Source: Comamonadaceae bacterium G21597-S1 (GTDB lineage: Bacteria; Pseudomonadota; Gammaproteobacteria; Burkholderiales; Burkholderiaceae_C). Taken from it: a stretch of DNA of 64,000 bases. Numbering within the stretch: the first letter of the stretch is position 1; each line of letters opens with the position of its first letter. Shown piece after piece: positions 19,449-29,938 of the stretch. The notes beneath the pieces are model-generated. The model had not been told where the DNA came from. It saw only the letters and a program-made list of their open reading frames with translations, and did no database searches. The position numbers were made by a program, and so were the translations under genes. The stretch is from positions 186,001-250,000 of the forward strand of contig JAPWHR010000006.1 in assembly GCA_027214345.1 (NCBI GenBank), given 5' to 3'.

Positions 19449-20357
19449 ATGACACGGCTCCCACCGTTGACCGCCTTGCGTGCCTTCGACGCCGCGGTGC
19501 GCACCGGCAACTTCACGCGCGCTGGCGAATCGCTGCACGTGACCCAGGGCGCGATCAGCCGCCAGATCCGGCAACTGGAGGAGTGGCTGGGCAAGCCGGT
19601 CTTCCTGCGCCAGCCGCAGGGCCTGGCGCTGACGCCCGCGGGCAGCCTGCTGGCGCACAGCCTGGAGTCGGCCTTCGGCACGATCCAGGATGCGGTGGAG
19701 CAGATCGGCAGCCTGGGCGCGCGCCAGCGCATCTCGGTCAATGTTCCGGAGACCTTTGCCTCGCGCTGGCTCGCACCGCGGCTGGGAACGTTCCGCAGCC
19801 GGCACCCCGACATCGACCTGACGATCACGACCAATCCGGTGCCCAATCAGCGGGAGGCAGCGCAATACGATTGCCTGGTGATGTTTCTCGACCAGCCGTG
19901 GTCCAAGGGCGCGAGCCGGTTGTTGCGGCAGGAGCACTACGTGGCGGTGGCCAGCCCGCGCCTGTGGCGCAATGGCGAACCACCCGGTCTGGAGTCGGCC
20001 ACGCTGCTGCATGTGCTGGCCGGTGCCCGGGAGCGCTTGCCGCTTTGGGAGAACTGGCTCGCGTCGCTGGGCATGCGGCATGTCGACCCCCGGCCCGGGA
20101 TCGCGTTTTCGACCATGGACCAGGCCATCAATGCCGCGTTGGCGGGCGCCGGCGTGGCCATCGTCGATGCACCGATGGTGGTGCATGAACTGAGCGAGCA
20201 GCGATTGCGCCGGATCGACGGCCACGAACTCACCGCCACGCATGGATACTGGTTCGTGGAGCCACGCGAGCCGGCGCAGGGAACACCGGCCCACCGCGCG
20301 GTCGTGGCCTTGTTCCAGGCCTGGTTGCTCGAGGCCAGCCAGGCGTCGGCGAACTGA
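19449..20357 (+). CDS. LysR-family regulator, GcvA-like
   Basis: 302 aa. N-terminal winged helix (LTALRAFDAAVRTGNFTRA, LHVTQGAISRQIRQLEEWLG) and an effector domain with SVNVPETFASRWLAPRLGTF typical of the GcvA/AmpR branch. The target is unknown: no divergent gene sits directly upstream (the ccm operon ends 54 bases before). The gene downstream is convergent. Confidence 0.9.
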   Translation: MTRLPPLTALRAFDAAVRTGNFTRAGESLHVTQGAISRQIRQLEEWLGKPVFLRQPQGLALTPAGSLLAHSLESAFGTIQDAVEQIGSLGARQRISVNVPETFASRWLAPRLGTFRSRHPDIDLTITTNPVPNQREAAQYDCLVMFLDQPWSKGASRLLRQEHYVAVASPRLWRNGEPPGLESATLLHVLAGARERLPLWENWLASLGMRHVDPRPGIAFSTMDQAINAALAGAGVAIVDAPMVVHELSEQRLRRIDGHELTATHGYWFVEPREPAQGTPAHRAVVALFQAWLLEASQASAN

Positions 20358-20398
20358 GCCGGTTCACCAGGGCGTGCGGCCATCGCCGCCGCGCCACG

Positions 20399-21709
20399 TC
20401 ACTGCCGGATCACGACCGCTTCGAGCCCCAGCGCCCGGATCCGCCCGGCCGCCGCATCGGCCTGCGCCTGTGTCGCGAACGGCCCCACACGCACCCGGGT
20501 CCGCTGGCCATTGCGCATCTGCAGCGACTCGCTGATGGCGGGGAGCCCCGCTTCCTTGAGCCTGGCGTGGGCCCGCAGCGCGTTGTCCTGCTGCGCGAAC
20601 AGGCCGACGTTGATCAGGTAGGGACCAGGCTGCGCCACCGGTCGTTTCAATGGTTTTTCGGCACGCGGCGCAGACGCTGCCGGTGTTGCCGCAACCGGAG
20701 GTGTGTCCGTACGGACCCGCGCCGCACGGGCCCGCGCGGCAATGGCCGACTGGCTTTCGGCGGCTGCTCGCGCGGCCGGCCCCAGGGCTTGCGGGTCGAA
20801 ATCGGCCAGTGAGGTGGTCGTGGGTTCAGTCGCCGTTGCTGCCATCGGCGGCGCGTCCGATGCGGGGGCTTCGGAAGCCGGGGCGGTGGGCGCGGACGCT
20901 GTGGCCATGGTGATCGGCGCCTGCGCGTGAGACTCGGCCGCGGACGCCGCGGCAACGGGGGTGGCTTCGGATGGCGTCACGGCAGGCGTCGCTGGAGAGG
21001 CAATCGCGCCTGGCATCGATTCGGATGTGTTCCCGACCGGCGCGCGCTCGGCCGCCGCGTGGGACGGCTCGGCGTCGGATGCCGGACTTGTCAGGCTGGC
21101 AACGTCGCCGCTGACGCGCGGCCACATCCGTACATGCAGATCCGATGGCCACGACGCGATGCCCACCAGCGCCGCCAGTGCCAGGTTGCCGAGCCCGATG
21201 GCGAGCAGGCGTGGCCGGGAACTGGATTGGCGCGCCAGCCGCATGCAGGCATCGTCGAGGCTGGTCGTGGCGGCCAGGGCCTGTTCGACCCGCCGGCGGT
21301 AGACCCGGTACAGCCAGGCGTTGCCGAAGAAACCCGGCACCAGCAAGGCCATCGTCAGCAGTGCCGCCCACAGGCTCCACTGCATCGATGCGGGCAGGGG
21401 CGGGTCGGCCAGCGCCATGCCGGCGGCCAGGGCCAGCGCGGCGGCGACCAGCGCCGCCAGGTACACCACCGCCGGCAACCACAGGGCGCGAAACAGCATC
21501 CAGTTCACTGTCATGCCGAATGCGGCCCAGTTCCAGCTCGGGCTGGCGCGACCGTAGGTCTCGAAACGGGTCAGGATCGGCAGGTAGTAGTTGGCGCGTA
21601 TCGGGCCGATGGCGGCACGATACAAGGCGTCCAGGTGGCTGTCTGGCGACGGGTCGAGTCGCGTGGGTTCGGTGTCGGCCGCGGTGGCGTGATCGTACGT
21701 CTCGGGCAT
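20399..21709 (-). CDS. Membrane protein with DUF2628-like N-terminus and C-terminal SPOR domain
   Basis: 436 aa. N-terminal NYYLPILTRFETYGRASPSWNWAAF and about three membrane helices resemble DUF2628-type proteins. A long Ala/Pro/Ser/Thr linker (about 170-345) would span the periplasm. The C-terminal 70 residues, PYLINVGLFAQQDNALRAHARL and TRVRVGPFATQAQADAA, are a SPOR domain, which binds denuded peptidoglycan at division sites. The start is the ATG before PETYDH; no strong ribosome site. A role in division or envelope maintenance is inferred. Confidence 0.82.
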   Translation of the reverse strand: MPETYDHATAADTEPTRLDPSPDSHLDALYRAAIGPIRANYYLPILTRFETYGRASPSWNWAAFGMTVNWMLFRALWLPAVVYLAALVAAALALAAGMALADPPLPASMQWSLWAALLTMALLVPGFFGNAWLYRVYRRRVEQALAATTSLDDACMRLARQSSSRPRLLAIGLGNLALAALVGIASWPSDLHVRMWPRVSGDVASLTSPASDAEPSHAAAERAPVGNTSESMPGAIASPATPAVTPSEATPVAAASAAESHAQAPITMATASAPTAPASEAPASDAPPMAATATEPTTTSLADFDPQALGPAARAAAESQSAIAARARAARVRTDTPPVAATPAASAPRAEKPLKRPVAQPGPYLINVGLFAQQDNALRAHARLKEAGLPAISESLQMRNGQRTRVRVGPFATQAQADAAAGRIRALGLEAVVIRQ

Positions 21710-21837
21710 GGCGCATTGTGGCACCAGCGCCGATCCGCGGCGGCCGGGTGGAGCGCTGCGGCGACGGCGTTCGTGGTAGCGTGTGCCGGTACGGCTCGCG
21801 TAGCCGCCATGCCCCCTGTTGCCATGGAGTTTCGACC

Positions 21838-22107
21838 ATGTTCCATCCCCCATCCTCCACGGTGTTTCGCCTGGCCACCATCGCCGCCACGCTGGCCGGT
21901 GCCGCCGCCTTGCTGCTGGGCGTGTATGGCCAGCCGGCACAGGCGCAAGGGCCGATGTCCGCGCCCGCCTGCCAGTGTTCGGCGCCGACCCCGATACCGG
22001 GCCTGACGAGCCGGATTGCGCATTGCATGTGCGGCGTGTTGTCGTGTGCCATCGCCGAACCGGAGCAGGGCACACGCAGCAGCCAGATGCAGTGCGTGCG
22101 GCAATGA
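21838..22107 (+). CDS. Small secreted Cys-rich hypothetical protein
   Basis: 89 aa. A clear signal peptide (LATIAATLAGAAALLLGVYG) likely cleaves near AQA. The mature part of about 53 residues has six cysteines in ACQC, HCMC, SC and QC. GGAG about nine bases upstream of the ATG supports translation. I do not recognise a family. Paired cysteines suggest disulfides or metal binding in the periplasm. Confidence 0.6.
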   Translation: MFHPPSSTVFRLATIAATLAGAAALLLGVYGQPAQAQGPMSAPACQCSAPTPIPGLTSRIAHCMCGVLSCAIAEPEQGTRSSQMQCVRQ

Positions 22108-22232
22108 GCGTGTCGCCGCGCGCTTCGCGTCGCGACTGAGCGCCGCGGGCGTGCACGGCCCGAGGGGTGTCACGGCCCTGTCATCGGTGCCCACTAACGT
22201 GACGGCTTCCTTCAACCCTGGATGGAGCCGAC

Positions 22233-22901
22233 ATGAAAAATGCGTTGACCCTGGCGGTCGCGATCGCCGCTGCCGCACCGGCAATGGCACAGGTGCAGAT
22301 CACCGAGTGGATGTATTCCGGCAACAGCGGCGAATACATCGAGTTCACCAATCTGGGCGGCAGCGCAGTCAGTTTCGCAGGCTGGGTCTACGACGACGAC
22401 TCGCGCCATTCCACCGCTGCCGCGGGCGGCTTCGACCTGTCGGCGTTCGGCTTCGTCGGTGCCGGCGAATCGGTGCTCATCACCGAGGACGACGCGGGCA
22501 GCTTCCGCGCCAACTGGGGCCTGGCCGCCAGCGTCAAGGTGCTGGGCAACTACACCAACAACATCGGTCGTGGCGACGAGATCAACCTGTTCGATGCCGG
22601 CGGCAACCTGGTCGATCGGCTGGCCTATGGCGACCAGGTGTTCGTGGGCACGATTCGCGCCCAGACCGCCGGCGGCACGCCGGTGTCGATCGCCGCGCTC
22701 GCTCCGCAGTCGGTGATGCACGGCAACTGGGTGTTGTCGGCGACCACCGACGCCTACGGCTCGGTGATGGCGGCATCGGGCGACGTCGGCAACCCGGGGC
22801 AGTTCATCCTGGCGGCGGTACCGGAGCCCGAGACTTATGCCATGCTGCTGGCCGGGCTGGGTGTCATCGGCTCCATCGCCCGGCGCCGGCGCGCGCGGTG
22901 A
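22233..22901 (+). CDS. PEP-CTERM protein with lamin-tail-like domain
   Basis: 222 aa. Signal peptide cleaved after AMA; then VQITEWMYSGNSGEYIEFTNLG, the start of an LTD (lamin-tail) beta domain, with INLFDAGGNLVDRLAYG. The C-terminus has VPEPETYAML, a hydrophobic helix and ARRRRAR, the PEP-CTERM sorting signal. Exosortase would cleave it and move the protein to the outside or to exopolysaccharide. GGAG precedes the ATG. It is probably co-transcribed with the next gene (17 bases apart). Confidence 0.88.
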   Translation: MKNALTLAVAIAAAAPAMAQVQITEWMYSGNSGEYIEFTNLGGSAVSFAGWVYDDDSRHSTAAAGGFDLSAFGFVGAGESVLITEDDAGSFRANWGLAASVKVLGNYTNNIGRGDEINLFDAGGNLVDRLAYGDQVFVGTIRAQTAGGTPVSIAALAPQSVMHGNWVLSATTDAYGSVMAASGDVGNPGQFILAAVPEPETYAMLLAGLGVIGSIARRRRAR

Positions 22902-22918
22902 AGCGAGGAGCCGTGACC

Positions 22919-23893
22919 ATGCGATCTCCTCTTGTTTCGATGCGCACCAGCCTGGTCGCGTTGCTGGCCTTCGGCGCCATCGGCGCATCGGCCCAGTCGC
23001 TCGGCCTGTCGAACTACCGGTTGACCGGCAACCACGCGCTGGACGCGCTGGGCGGCATGGGCCTGGAGGCCTCCGCCGTCACCTTCGCCCGGGACCGCGG
23101 CAGCCTGTTCTTCGTCGGAGACGAAGGCATGGGCATCGTCGAGATCAGCCTGTCCGGCGCCACGCTCGGTTCGATGGCGTTCGACTGGGCCGGCACCGGC
23201 AGCACCAACAACGACGCCGAAGGCCTGACCTATCTCGGCGGCGGCCAGTTCGTGCTGGTCGATGAACGCCCGCAACGCGCCTACCGCTTCGACTACCAGA
23301 ACGGCGGCACGGTGGCGCTGGGCGCCACGCCGTATGCCACGATCAGCAACTATTCGCCGAGCAACATCGGCATCGAAGGCATCAGTTTCGACGCGCGCGA
23401 CGGCAGCTTCGTCGCCGTCAAGCAGGATGCCGACGGCAATCCGGCGCGCGGGCCGCAGGAGGTGCGCGCGGGTCAGCTGAGCTTCGCGCAGGGGGGCGGC
23501 AGCACGTCGATTCCGGTGCTGTTTGATGCCAATCTGCTGGGCCTGGCCAGTTTGTCCGACGTGCAGACCCTGTCGGCCGTGGATCGTTTCCTGGGCACCA
23601 CGGTGGCCGACCACCTGCTGATCCTGTCGCTGGACTCCAAGGTGCTGGTCGAGGCCACGCGCACCGGCCAGGTGGTCAGCAGCCTGGACATTTCCGGCAT
23701 CACCAACCAGGCGATCGAAGGCGTCACGATCGACAACCTGGGCAATATCTACCTGGTGGCGGAAGACTCCGGCACGCCGAACTCGCGCCTGTTCGTGCTG
23801 ACGACGCCGGTGCCGGAGCCGGAAACCTGGGCCATGATGGCGGCCGGTCTGGCCTTGCTGGGTTGGCGCGCGCGGCATCGGCGCCGCAGCTGA
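22919..23893 (+). CDS. PEP-CTERM protein with SdiA-regulated/phytase-like propeller
   Basis: 324 aa. GAGGAG at 22905-22910 is spaced eight bases from this ATG. Signal peptide to about ASA, then a repeated beta-propeller pattern (ASAVTFARDRGSLFFVGDEGMGIVEI, DAEGLTYLGGGQFVLVDE, GIEGISFDARDGSFVAVKQ, AIEGVTIDNLGNIYLVAED) as in the SdiA-regulated family. It ends with VPEPETWAMMAAGLAL and a basic RARHRRRS tail (PEP-CTERM). Likely exported surface or matrix protein; enzymatic activity is uncertain. Confidence 0.85.
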   Translation: MRSPLVSMRTSLVALLAFGAIGASAQSLGLSNYRLTGNHALDALGGMGLEASAVTFARDRGSLFFVGDEGMGIVEISLSGATLGSMAFDWAGTGSTNNDAEGLTYLGGGQFVLVDERPQRAYRFDYQNGGTVALGATPYATISNYSPSNIGIEGISFDARDGSFVAVKQDADGNPARGPQEVRAGQLSFAQGGGSTSIPVLFDANLLGLASLSDVQTLSAVDRFLGTTVADHLLILSLDSKVLVEATRTGQVVSSLDISGITNQAIEGVTIDNLGNIYLVAEDSGTPNSRLFVLTTPVPEPETWAMMAAGLALLGWRARHRRRS

Positions 23894-23975
23894 TGCCGGC
23901 CCGCGCCGGCATCAGGCCGTCGCGGCTGGCCGGTCAGGGGCCGGATCCGGATGACCGGCGTCCGCCGGCGCCGGT

Positions 23976-24626
23976 TCAATCGTCTGTGCCGTCCGGCTCG
24001 CCGTGCCACACCGGCAACTGGTCCAGCGGCAGCTTCAGCGCGTCGAGCACGGCCCAGGCCGCGTAGGCGTCGTTGGCCGCATACAGGATCTGGCGGGCCT
24101 CGAGCCGGGGGTTGGCCCAGTTCGAGGTCGTCACCCGCTTGGACTTGAGCAGCCGGCGCTCGAACAACAAGGCGATCGCGGCCTTGACGCCGATCGAGCG
24201 CGGATAACCCTGGCCGGAGAACACGAAGTCCAGGTCCAGCATCGGCTGGGCGTAGACCTTCAGCAACCGCTTGAGCTGCTTCTGGTCGCTGCGCAGGTCG
24301 AACCCGGCCTTGACCACGGCGCGCGCGGTCAGCACCTCGGCAACCAGTTCCGCATTGCCACCATCGTGCATCTGGAACACCCAGGCCTGATCGCCGGTCG
24401 CGAACTGGACCACGTCGGGCCCGCGCAGCGGCTCGCCGGCCTTGAACGTGGGCTTGACCTCGGTGTCGAAACCCAGGAACGGCGCGTCCAGCAGCGCGCT
24501 GCGCGCCTCGGCCCGTTCGGTGCCGGATTGCGGCAGCTGGATCCGGTCCAACGGCAGCCCGTCGAAGGGCTGGAATTGCAGCACGGTCTCTTTCGGCAGG
24601 GGGCGGCGACGGGTGTGTTCGGGCAT
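23976..24626 (-). CDS. 3'-5' exonuclease, RNase D/WRN type
   Basis: 216 aa DEDDy-type exonuclease. ExoI is FDTEV (D54, E56), ExoII is KAGFDLRSD (D110), ExoIII is YAANDAYA (Y182, D186). It has the single catalytic domain without RNase D HRDC domains. It hydrolyses RNA or DNA 3' ends with two metal ions; substrate is unclear. It is divergent from the secreted-protein gene at 24879. Weak ribosome site. Confidence 0.87.
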   Translation of the reverse strand: MPEHTRRRPLPKETVLQFQPFDGLPLDRIQLPQSGTERAEARSALLDAPFLGFDTEVKPTFKAGEPLRGPDVVQFATGDQAWVFQMHDGGNAELVAEVLTARAVVKAGFDLRSDQKQLKRLLKVYAQPMLDLDFVFSGQGYPRSIGVKAAIALLFERRLLKSKRVTTSNWANPRLEARQILYAANDAYAAWAVLDALKLPLDQLPVWHGEPDGTDD

Positions 24627-24774
24627 GGCAGGTGCGCGCCCGTTCGGGGCCGCGGATCCCCCAGTGTAGGGGTTGGTGCAGACGCCGCGGGTCTTGTGGC
24701 GCGGGGCTTGCGTGCAACGCCATTGCCGGCGGCGCAATCCCCCGATCATGCTGTCGGCCATCCACCGTTTGCGG

Positions 24775-24809
24775 GATGCAGGCAGGACCGGTCGGACGTA
24801 GCCTGCATC
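24775..24809. promoter_or_regulatory. 9-bp inverted repeat GATGCAGGC / GCCTGCATC
   Basis: Perfect arms at 24775-24783 and 24801-24809 with a 17-base centre, in the divergent region between the exonuclease and secreted-protein genes. Could be an operator or a stem in a 5' UTR. Confidence 0.35.
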
Positions 24810-24832
24810 TGCACGGGCGGGATGCCTGCTGC

Positions 24833-24853
24833 ATGCGGGCCCATGGCCCGCAT
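24833..24853 (+). promoter_or_regulatory. Hairpin ATGCGGGCC-CAT-GGCCCGCAT before a secreted-protein gene
   Basis: Perfect 9-bp stem with a 3-base loop, followed by CTTTGTC, ending 13 bases before AGGGAG (24867-24872), the ribosome site of the gene at 24879. It may influence transcript stability or translation; a weak terminator is less likely because the T-run is short. Confidence 0.4.
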
Positions 24854-24878
24854 CTTTGTCGTCACCAGGGAGATCATC

Positions 24879-25577
24879 ATGCAACTGTCGATTCCTGCCG
24901 TCCGGCTGGCCACTGCGCTGCTGCTCGGCGCCATCGTGTCCGGCGCCGGCGCGCAGACACAGGAGGGCCCGATGGCGCCGGTTATCGGCGACAAATGGAC
25001 CTACCAGTTCCACAACAAGGGGGATAAGCGCGAGCCCTACCAGTACAGCCACCAGGTCAAGGCCGTTGACGGCCCGTCGGCCTGGATCCTGGGGGAATCC
25101 AAGGAACCCAACGCGCGGCGGCCTCGCTACGTCTGGCGCTACGATGTCCCGAAAGGCGAAGTGGTGGAGCTGTTCGAGCCCGACGACGCGGCGCCCCAAG
25201 GCGCCGGCAAGCGCGTCGTCGATCGCGCAAAGGTCGATGCATGGCTGCAATTCCCGTTGTCCGTCGGAAAGAAATACACGGTCAAGCGCGCCTGGGACAA
25301 CGGCCGGGGCTTCGACGAATACACGGCCGAGGTCCAGGCATACGAGAAGGTCAAGGTCGAGGGCGGCGAATTCGACAGCTACCGGATACGCTTCGCCGGC
25401 TTCTGGAACCAGCGTGAAGGCGGCAGCTACGCTGGCCGCTCCGAGCACCTGGTCTGGTACGCGCCGGCTGCCAAGACCACGGTCAGGTGGCAATACACGA
25501 ACCGTACGTCCAACGGCGGCTCCTGGAACGACACGTTGACCGAGCTGGTGAAGTGGGAGCCGGGCGCGGCCAACTGA
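24879..25577 (+). CDS. Secreted hypothetical protein
   Basis: 232 aa with a signal peptide (LATALLLGAIVSGAGAQ). The mature domain is beta-rich, beginning with MAPVIGDKWTYQFHNKGD and ending with YAPAAKTTVRWQYTNRT. It resembles uncharacterised secreted proteins with a TapB/DUF-like eight-stranded fold in general pattern only; I do not assign a family. AGGGAG six bases before the ATG supports the start. Function unknown. Confidence 0.7.
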   Translation: MQLSIPAVRLATALLLGAIVSGAGAQTQEGPMAPVIGDKWTYQFHNKGDKREPYQYSHQVKAVDGPSAWILGESKEPNARRPRYVWRYDVPKGEVVELFEPDDAAPQGAGKRVVDRAKVDAWLQFPLSVGKKYTVKRAWDNGRGFDEYTAEVQAYEKVKVEGGEFDSYRIRFAGFWNQREGGSYAGRSEHLVWYAPAAKTTVRWQYTNRTSNGGSWNDTLTELVKWEPGAAN

Positions 25578-25671
25578 GCTGCGGGCGCACGGCGTCCCCT
25601 TGCCCCGGCACGGCGTTGGACCAGGCCTGGCGCACGCACCGGGGCTTGCACCTATGATGGCGGGTTGATTT

Positions 25672-25717
25672 GGGCGCGCTCCGGACGGGGCCGACGGTCC
25701 GCATCCGGAGCGCGCCC
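25672..25717. promoter_or_regulatory. Perfect 14-bp inverted repeat just upstream of uvrA
   Basis: GGGCGCGCTCCGGA at 25672-25685 is the exact reverse complement of TCCGGAGCGCGCCC at 25704-25717, with an 18-base loop. The second arm ends 11 bases before the uvrA ATG. TATGAT at 25653-25658 is a possible -10 that would place the hairpin in the 5' UTR. There is no T-run, so it is not a typical terminator, and no CTGT-N8-ACAG LexA box was seen. Confidence 0.6.
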
Positions 25718-25728
25718 CAGCCCATTCC

Positions 25729-28788
<3,060 letters not shown>

Positions 28789-28815
28789 CGGGCATCGCCG
28801 GCGCGGGCCGCGGCG

Positions 28816-29760
28816 TCAGCCGGCGCGCGTCCGGCCCTGGCGCCGGGCCGCAGGGCGCTGGGTGGCCGGGAGCACCGGCTTGTCCGCTTCGATCATCTCG
28901 CGCAGGCCTTGTGCCGCGACCGATAACGAATGACCGCGACGCTTGAGCAGGTACAGCCCGCTGTTTCTCAAATCGGCGTCGGATACCAGCACCGCCGCCA
29001 GGCCGAGACGCTGGTAGTTGAACAGCGACTGGCCCGCAACAATGGTGACGCCCATGCCGTTGGCGATCAATCCGGCCGCCGTGCTCATGTTGTTCAGCTC
29101 GAATCCGGTGTCGCGTATGGCGACCCGACTCAGATGCGGGTACAAGCGTTGCCACAGGTTGCTGCCGCGCAGCAGGTGAATGTAGTTCTCGCCCGCCAGC
29201 TGGGCCACCCGGATGCTTTTCTCCTTGGCCAGCGGATGGTCCTGCGGACAGACCAGGTAATGCGGGTCGTCGAACAGCTTGCATACGTCGAACTCCTCGG
29301 GCCGCTCGATTTCCCGGTTGAGCGCGAAATCCACCGTGCCGTTGCGCACCAGCTCCAGGATGCGGTCAGAGTAGGTGTCGTGCAGCTGCAACTGGATGCC
29401 CGGATGCCTGCGCTGGAAGTTGGCCATGACACGCGGCAACCAGTCGGCCGACGCGCCCGGAGGTGCCGCGATCGCCACCTTGCCCTTCTTGCGATCGGCG
29501 TGGTCATGCAGTTCCTGGAACATCAGCGCGATGTCGCGCTCGAGCCGGGTGGCCATCGGAACCAGCAGTTTGCCCTCCGGTGTCAGCGACACGCTGCGTG
29601 TACTTCGGTCGAACAGCTTTACGCCGACCTGGGACTCCAGCCGTGCGATCGCCTGGGAGAAGGCGGACTGTGACATGTGCATGCGCGTCGCAGCTTCCGT
29701 GAAGTTCCTGCAATGCGCCAGCGCGAGAAAGGATTGAAGCAGGCGTGGGGCGATATTCAT
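28816..29760 (-). CDS. LysR-family regulator of the adjacent CoA-ester operon
   Basis: 314 aa. Winged helix at the N-terminus (LLQSFLALAHCRNFTEAATRMHMSQSAFSQAIARLES), then a periplasmic-binding-like effector domain with VAIAAPPGASADWLPRVMANFQRRHPGI. It is divergent from the thiolase operon with 174 bases between, a classic LysR layout. TCCAA-N8-TTGGA in the gap is its probable binding site. The inducer is likely a CoA ester or acid from the pathway (inference). Confidence 0.9.
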   Translation of the reverse strand: MNIAPRLLQSFLALAHCRNFTEAATRMHMSQSAFSQAIARLESQVGVKLFDRSTRSVSLTPEGKLLVPMATRLERDIALMFQELHDHADRKKGKVAIAAPPGASADWLPRVMANFQRRHPGIQLQLHDTYSDRILELVRNGTVDFALNREIERPEEFDVCKLFDDPHYLVCPQDHPLAKEKSIRVAQLAGENYIHLLRGSNLWQRLYPHLSRVAIRDTGFELNNMSTAAGLIANGMGVTIVAGQSLFNYQRLGLAAVLVSDADLRNSGLYLLKRRGHSLSVAAQGLREMIEADKPVLPATQRPAARRQGRTRAG

Positions 29761-29780
29761 TGATGGATCGGGTCAATGAT

Positions 29781-29798
29781 TCCAAAACATTAATTGGA
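29781..29798. promoter_or_regulatory. Candidate LysR binding site TCCAA-N8-TTGGA
   Basis: Imperfectly spaced dyad containing T-N11-A (T29781, A29793), overlapping the -35 of the divergent operon promoter. Position and symmetry fit a LysR activation or recognition site. Confidence 0.55.
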
Positions 29799-29823
29799 CG
29801 TGATGAACCACCGATCCTAGACT
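29794..29823 (+). promoter_or_regulatory. Candidate sigma-70 promoter of the thiolase operon
   Basis: TTGGAC (29794-29799) and TAGACT (29818-29823) are 18 bases apart. The weak -35 overlaps the LysR dyad, as expected for an activator-dependent promoter. Transcription would begin near 29830, about 11 bases before AAGGAGG of the leader ORF. Confidence 0.55.
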
Positions 29824-29852
29824 GCTCTTCGATTCGCAACAAGGAGGCAGAC

Positions 29853-29894
29853 GTGAAGTTCCACTCGACCCGGTGCATGGCCGCATGCGCCTGA
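29853..29894 (+). CDS. Leader peptide ORF, 13 codons, CxxxC
   Basis: Starts GTG with AAGGAGG at 29841-29847, five bases upstream, the strongest ribosome site in this part of the window. Peptide: MKFHSTRCMAACA, two Cys spaced C-x-x-x-C near the end. Its TGA shares the A with the ATG of a second mini-ORF (TGATG). It lies directly after the promoter and ahead of a thiolase gene that has no good ribosome site of its own. Probably a regulatory or coupling uORF, possibly sensing cysteine supply or a metal (inference). Confidence 0.6.
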   Translation: MKFHSTRCMAACA

Positions 29895-29938
29895 TGCAAG
29901 CGACAACGATCCGGTCCCGCATGCAGGCCTGGACATGA
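29894..29938 (+). CDS. Second coupled mini-ORF, 14 codons
   Basis: ATG at 29894 overlaps the leader stop (TGATG); peptide MQATTIRSRMQAWT; its TGA at 29936-29938 overlaps the thiolase start (ATGA). It has no ribosome site of its own, so translation would depend on re-initiation after the leader. The exact stop/start chaining on both sides is the main evidence. Confidence 0.45.
   Translation: MQATTIRSRMQAWT

Noticed and set aside
22108-22232. Sigma-54 promoter upstream of the PEP-CTERM genes
   Set aside because: No TGGCAC-N5-TTGC-type -24/-12 pair in this gap or before 54152.
25578-25728. LexA (SOS) box before uvrA
   Set aside because: No CTGT-N8-ACAG-like site in the gap; only the 14-bp inverted repeat stands out.
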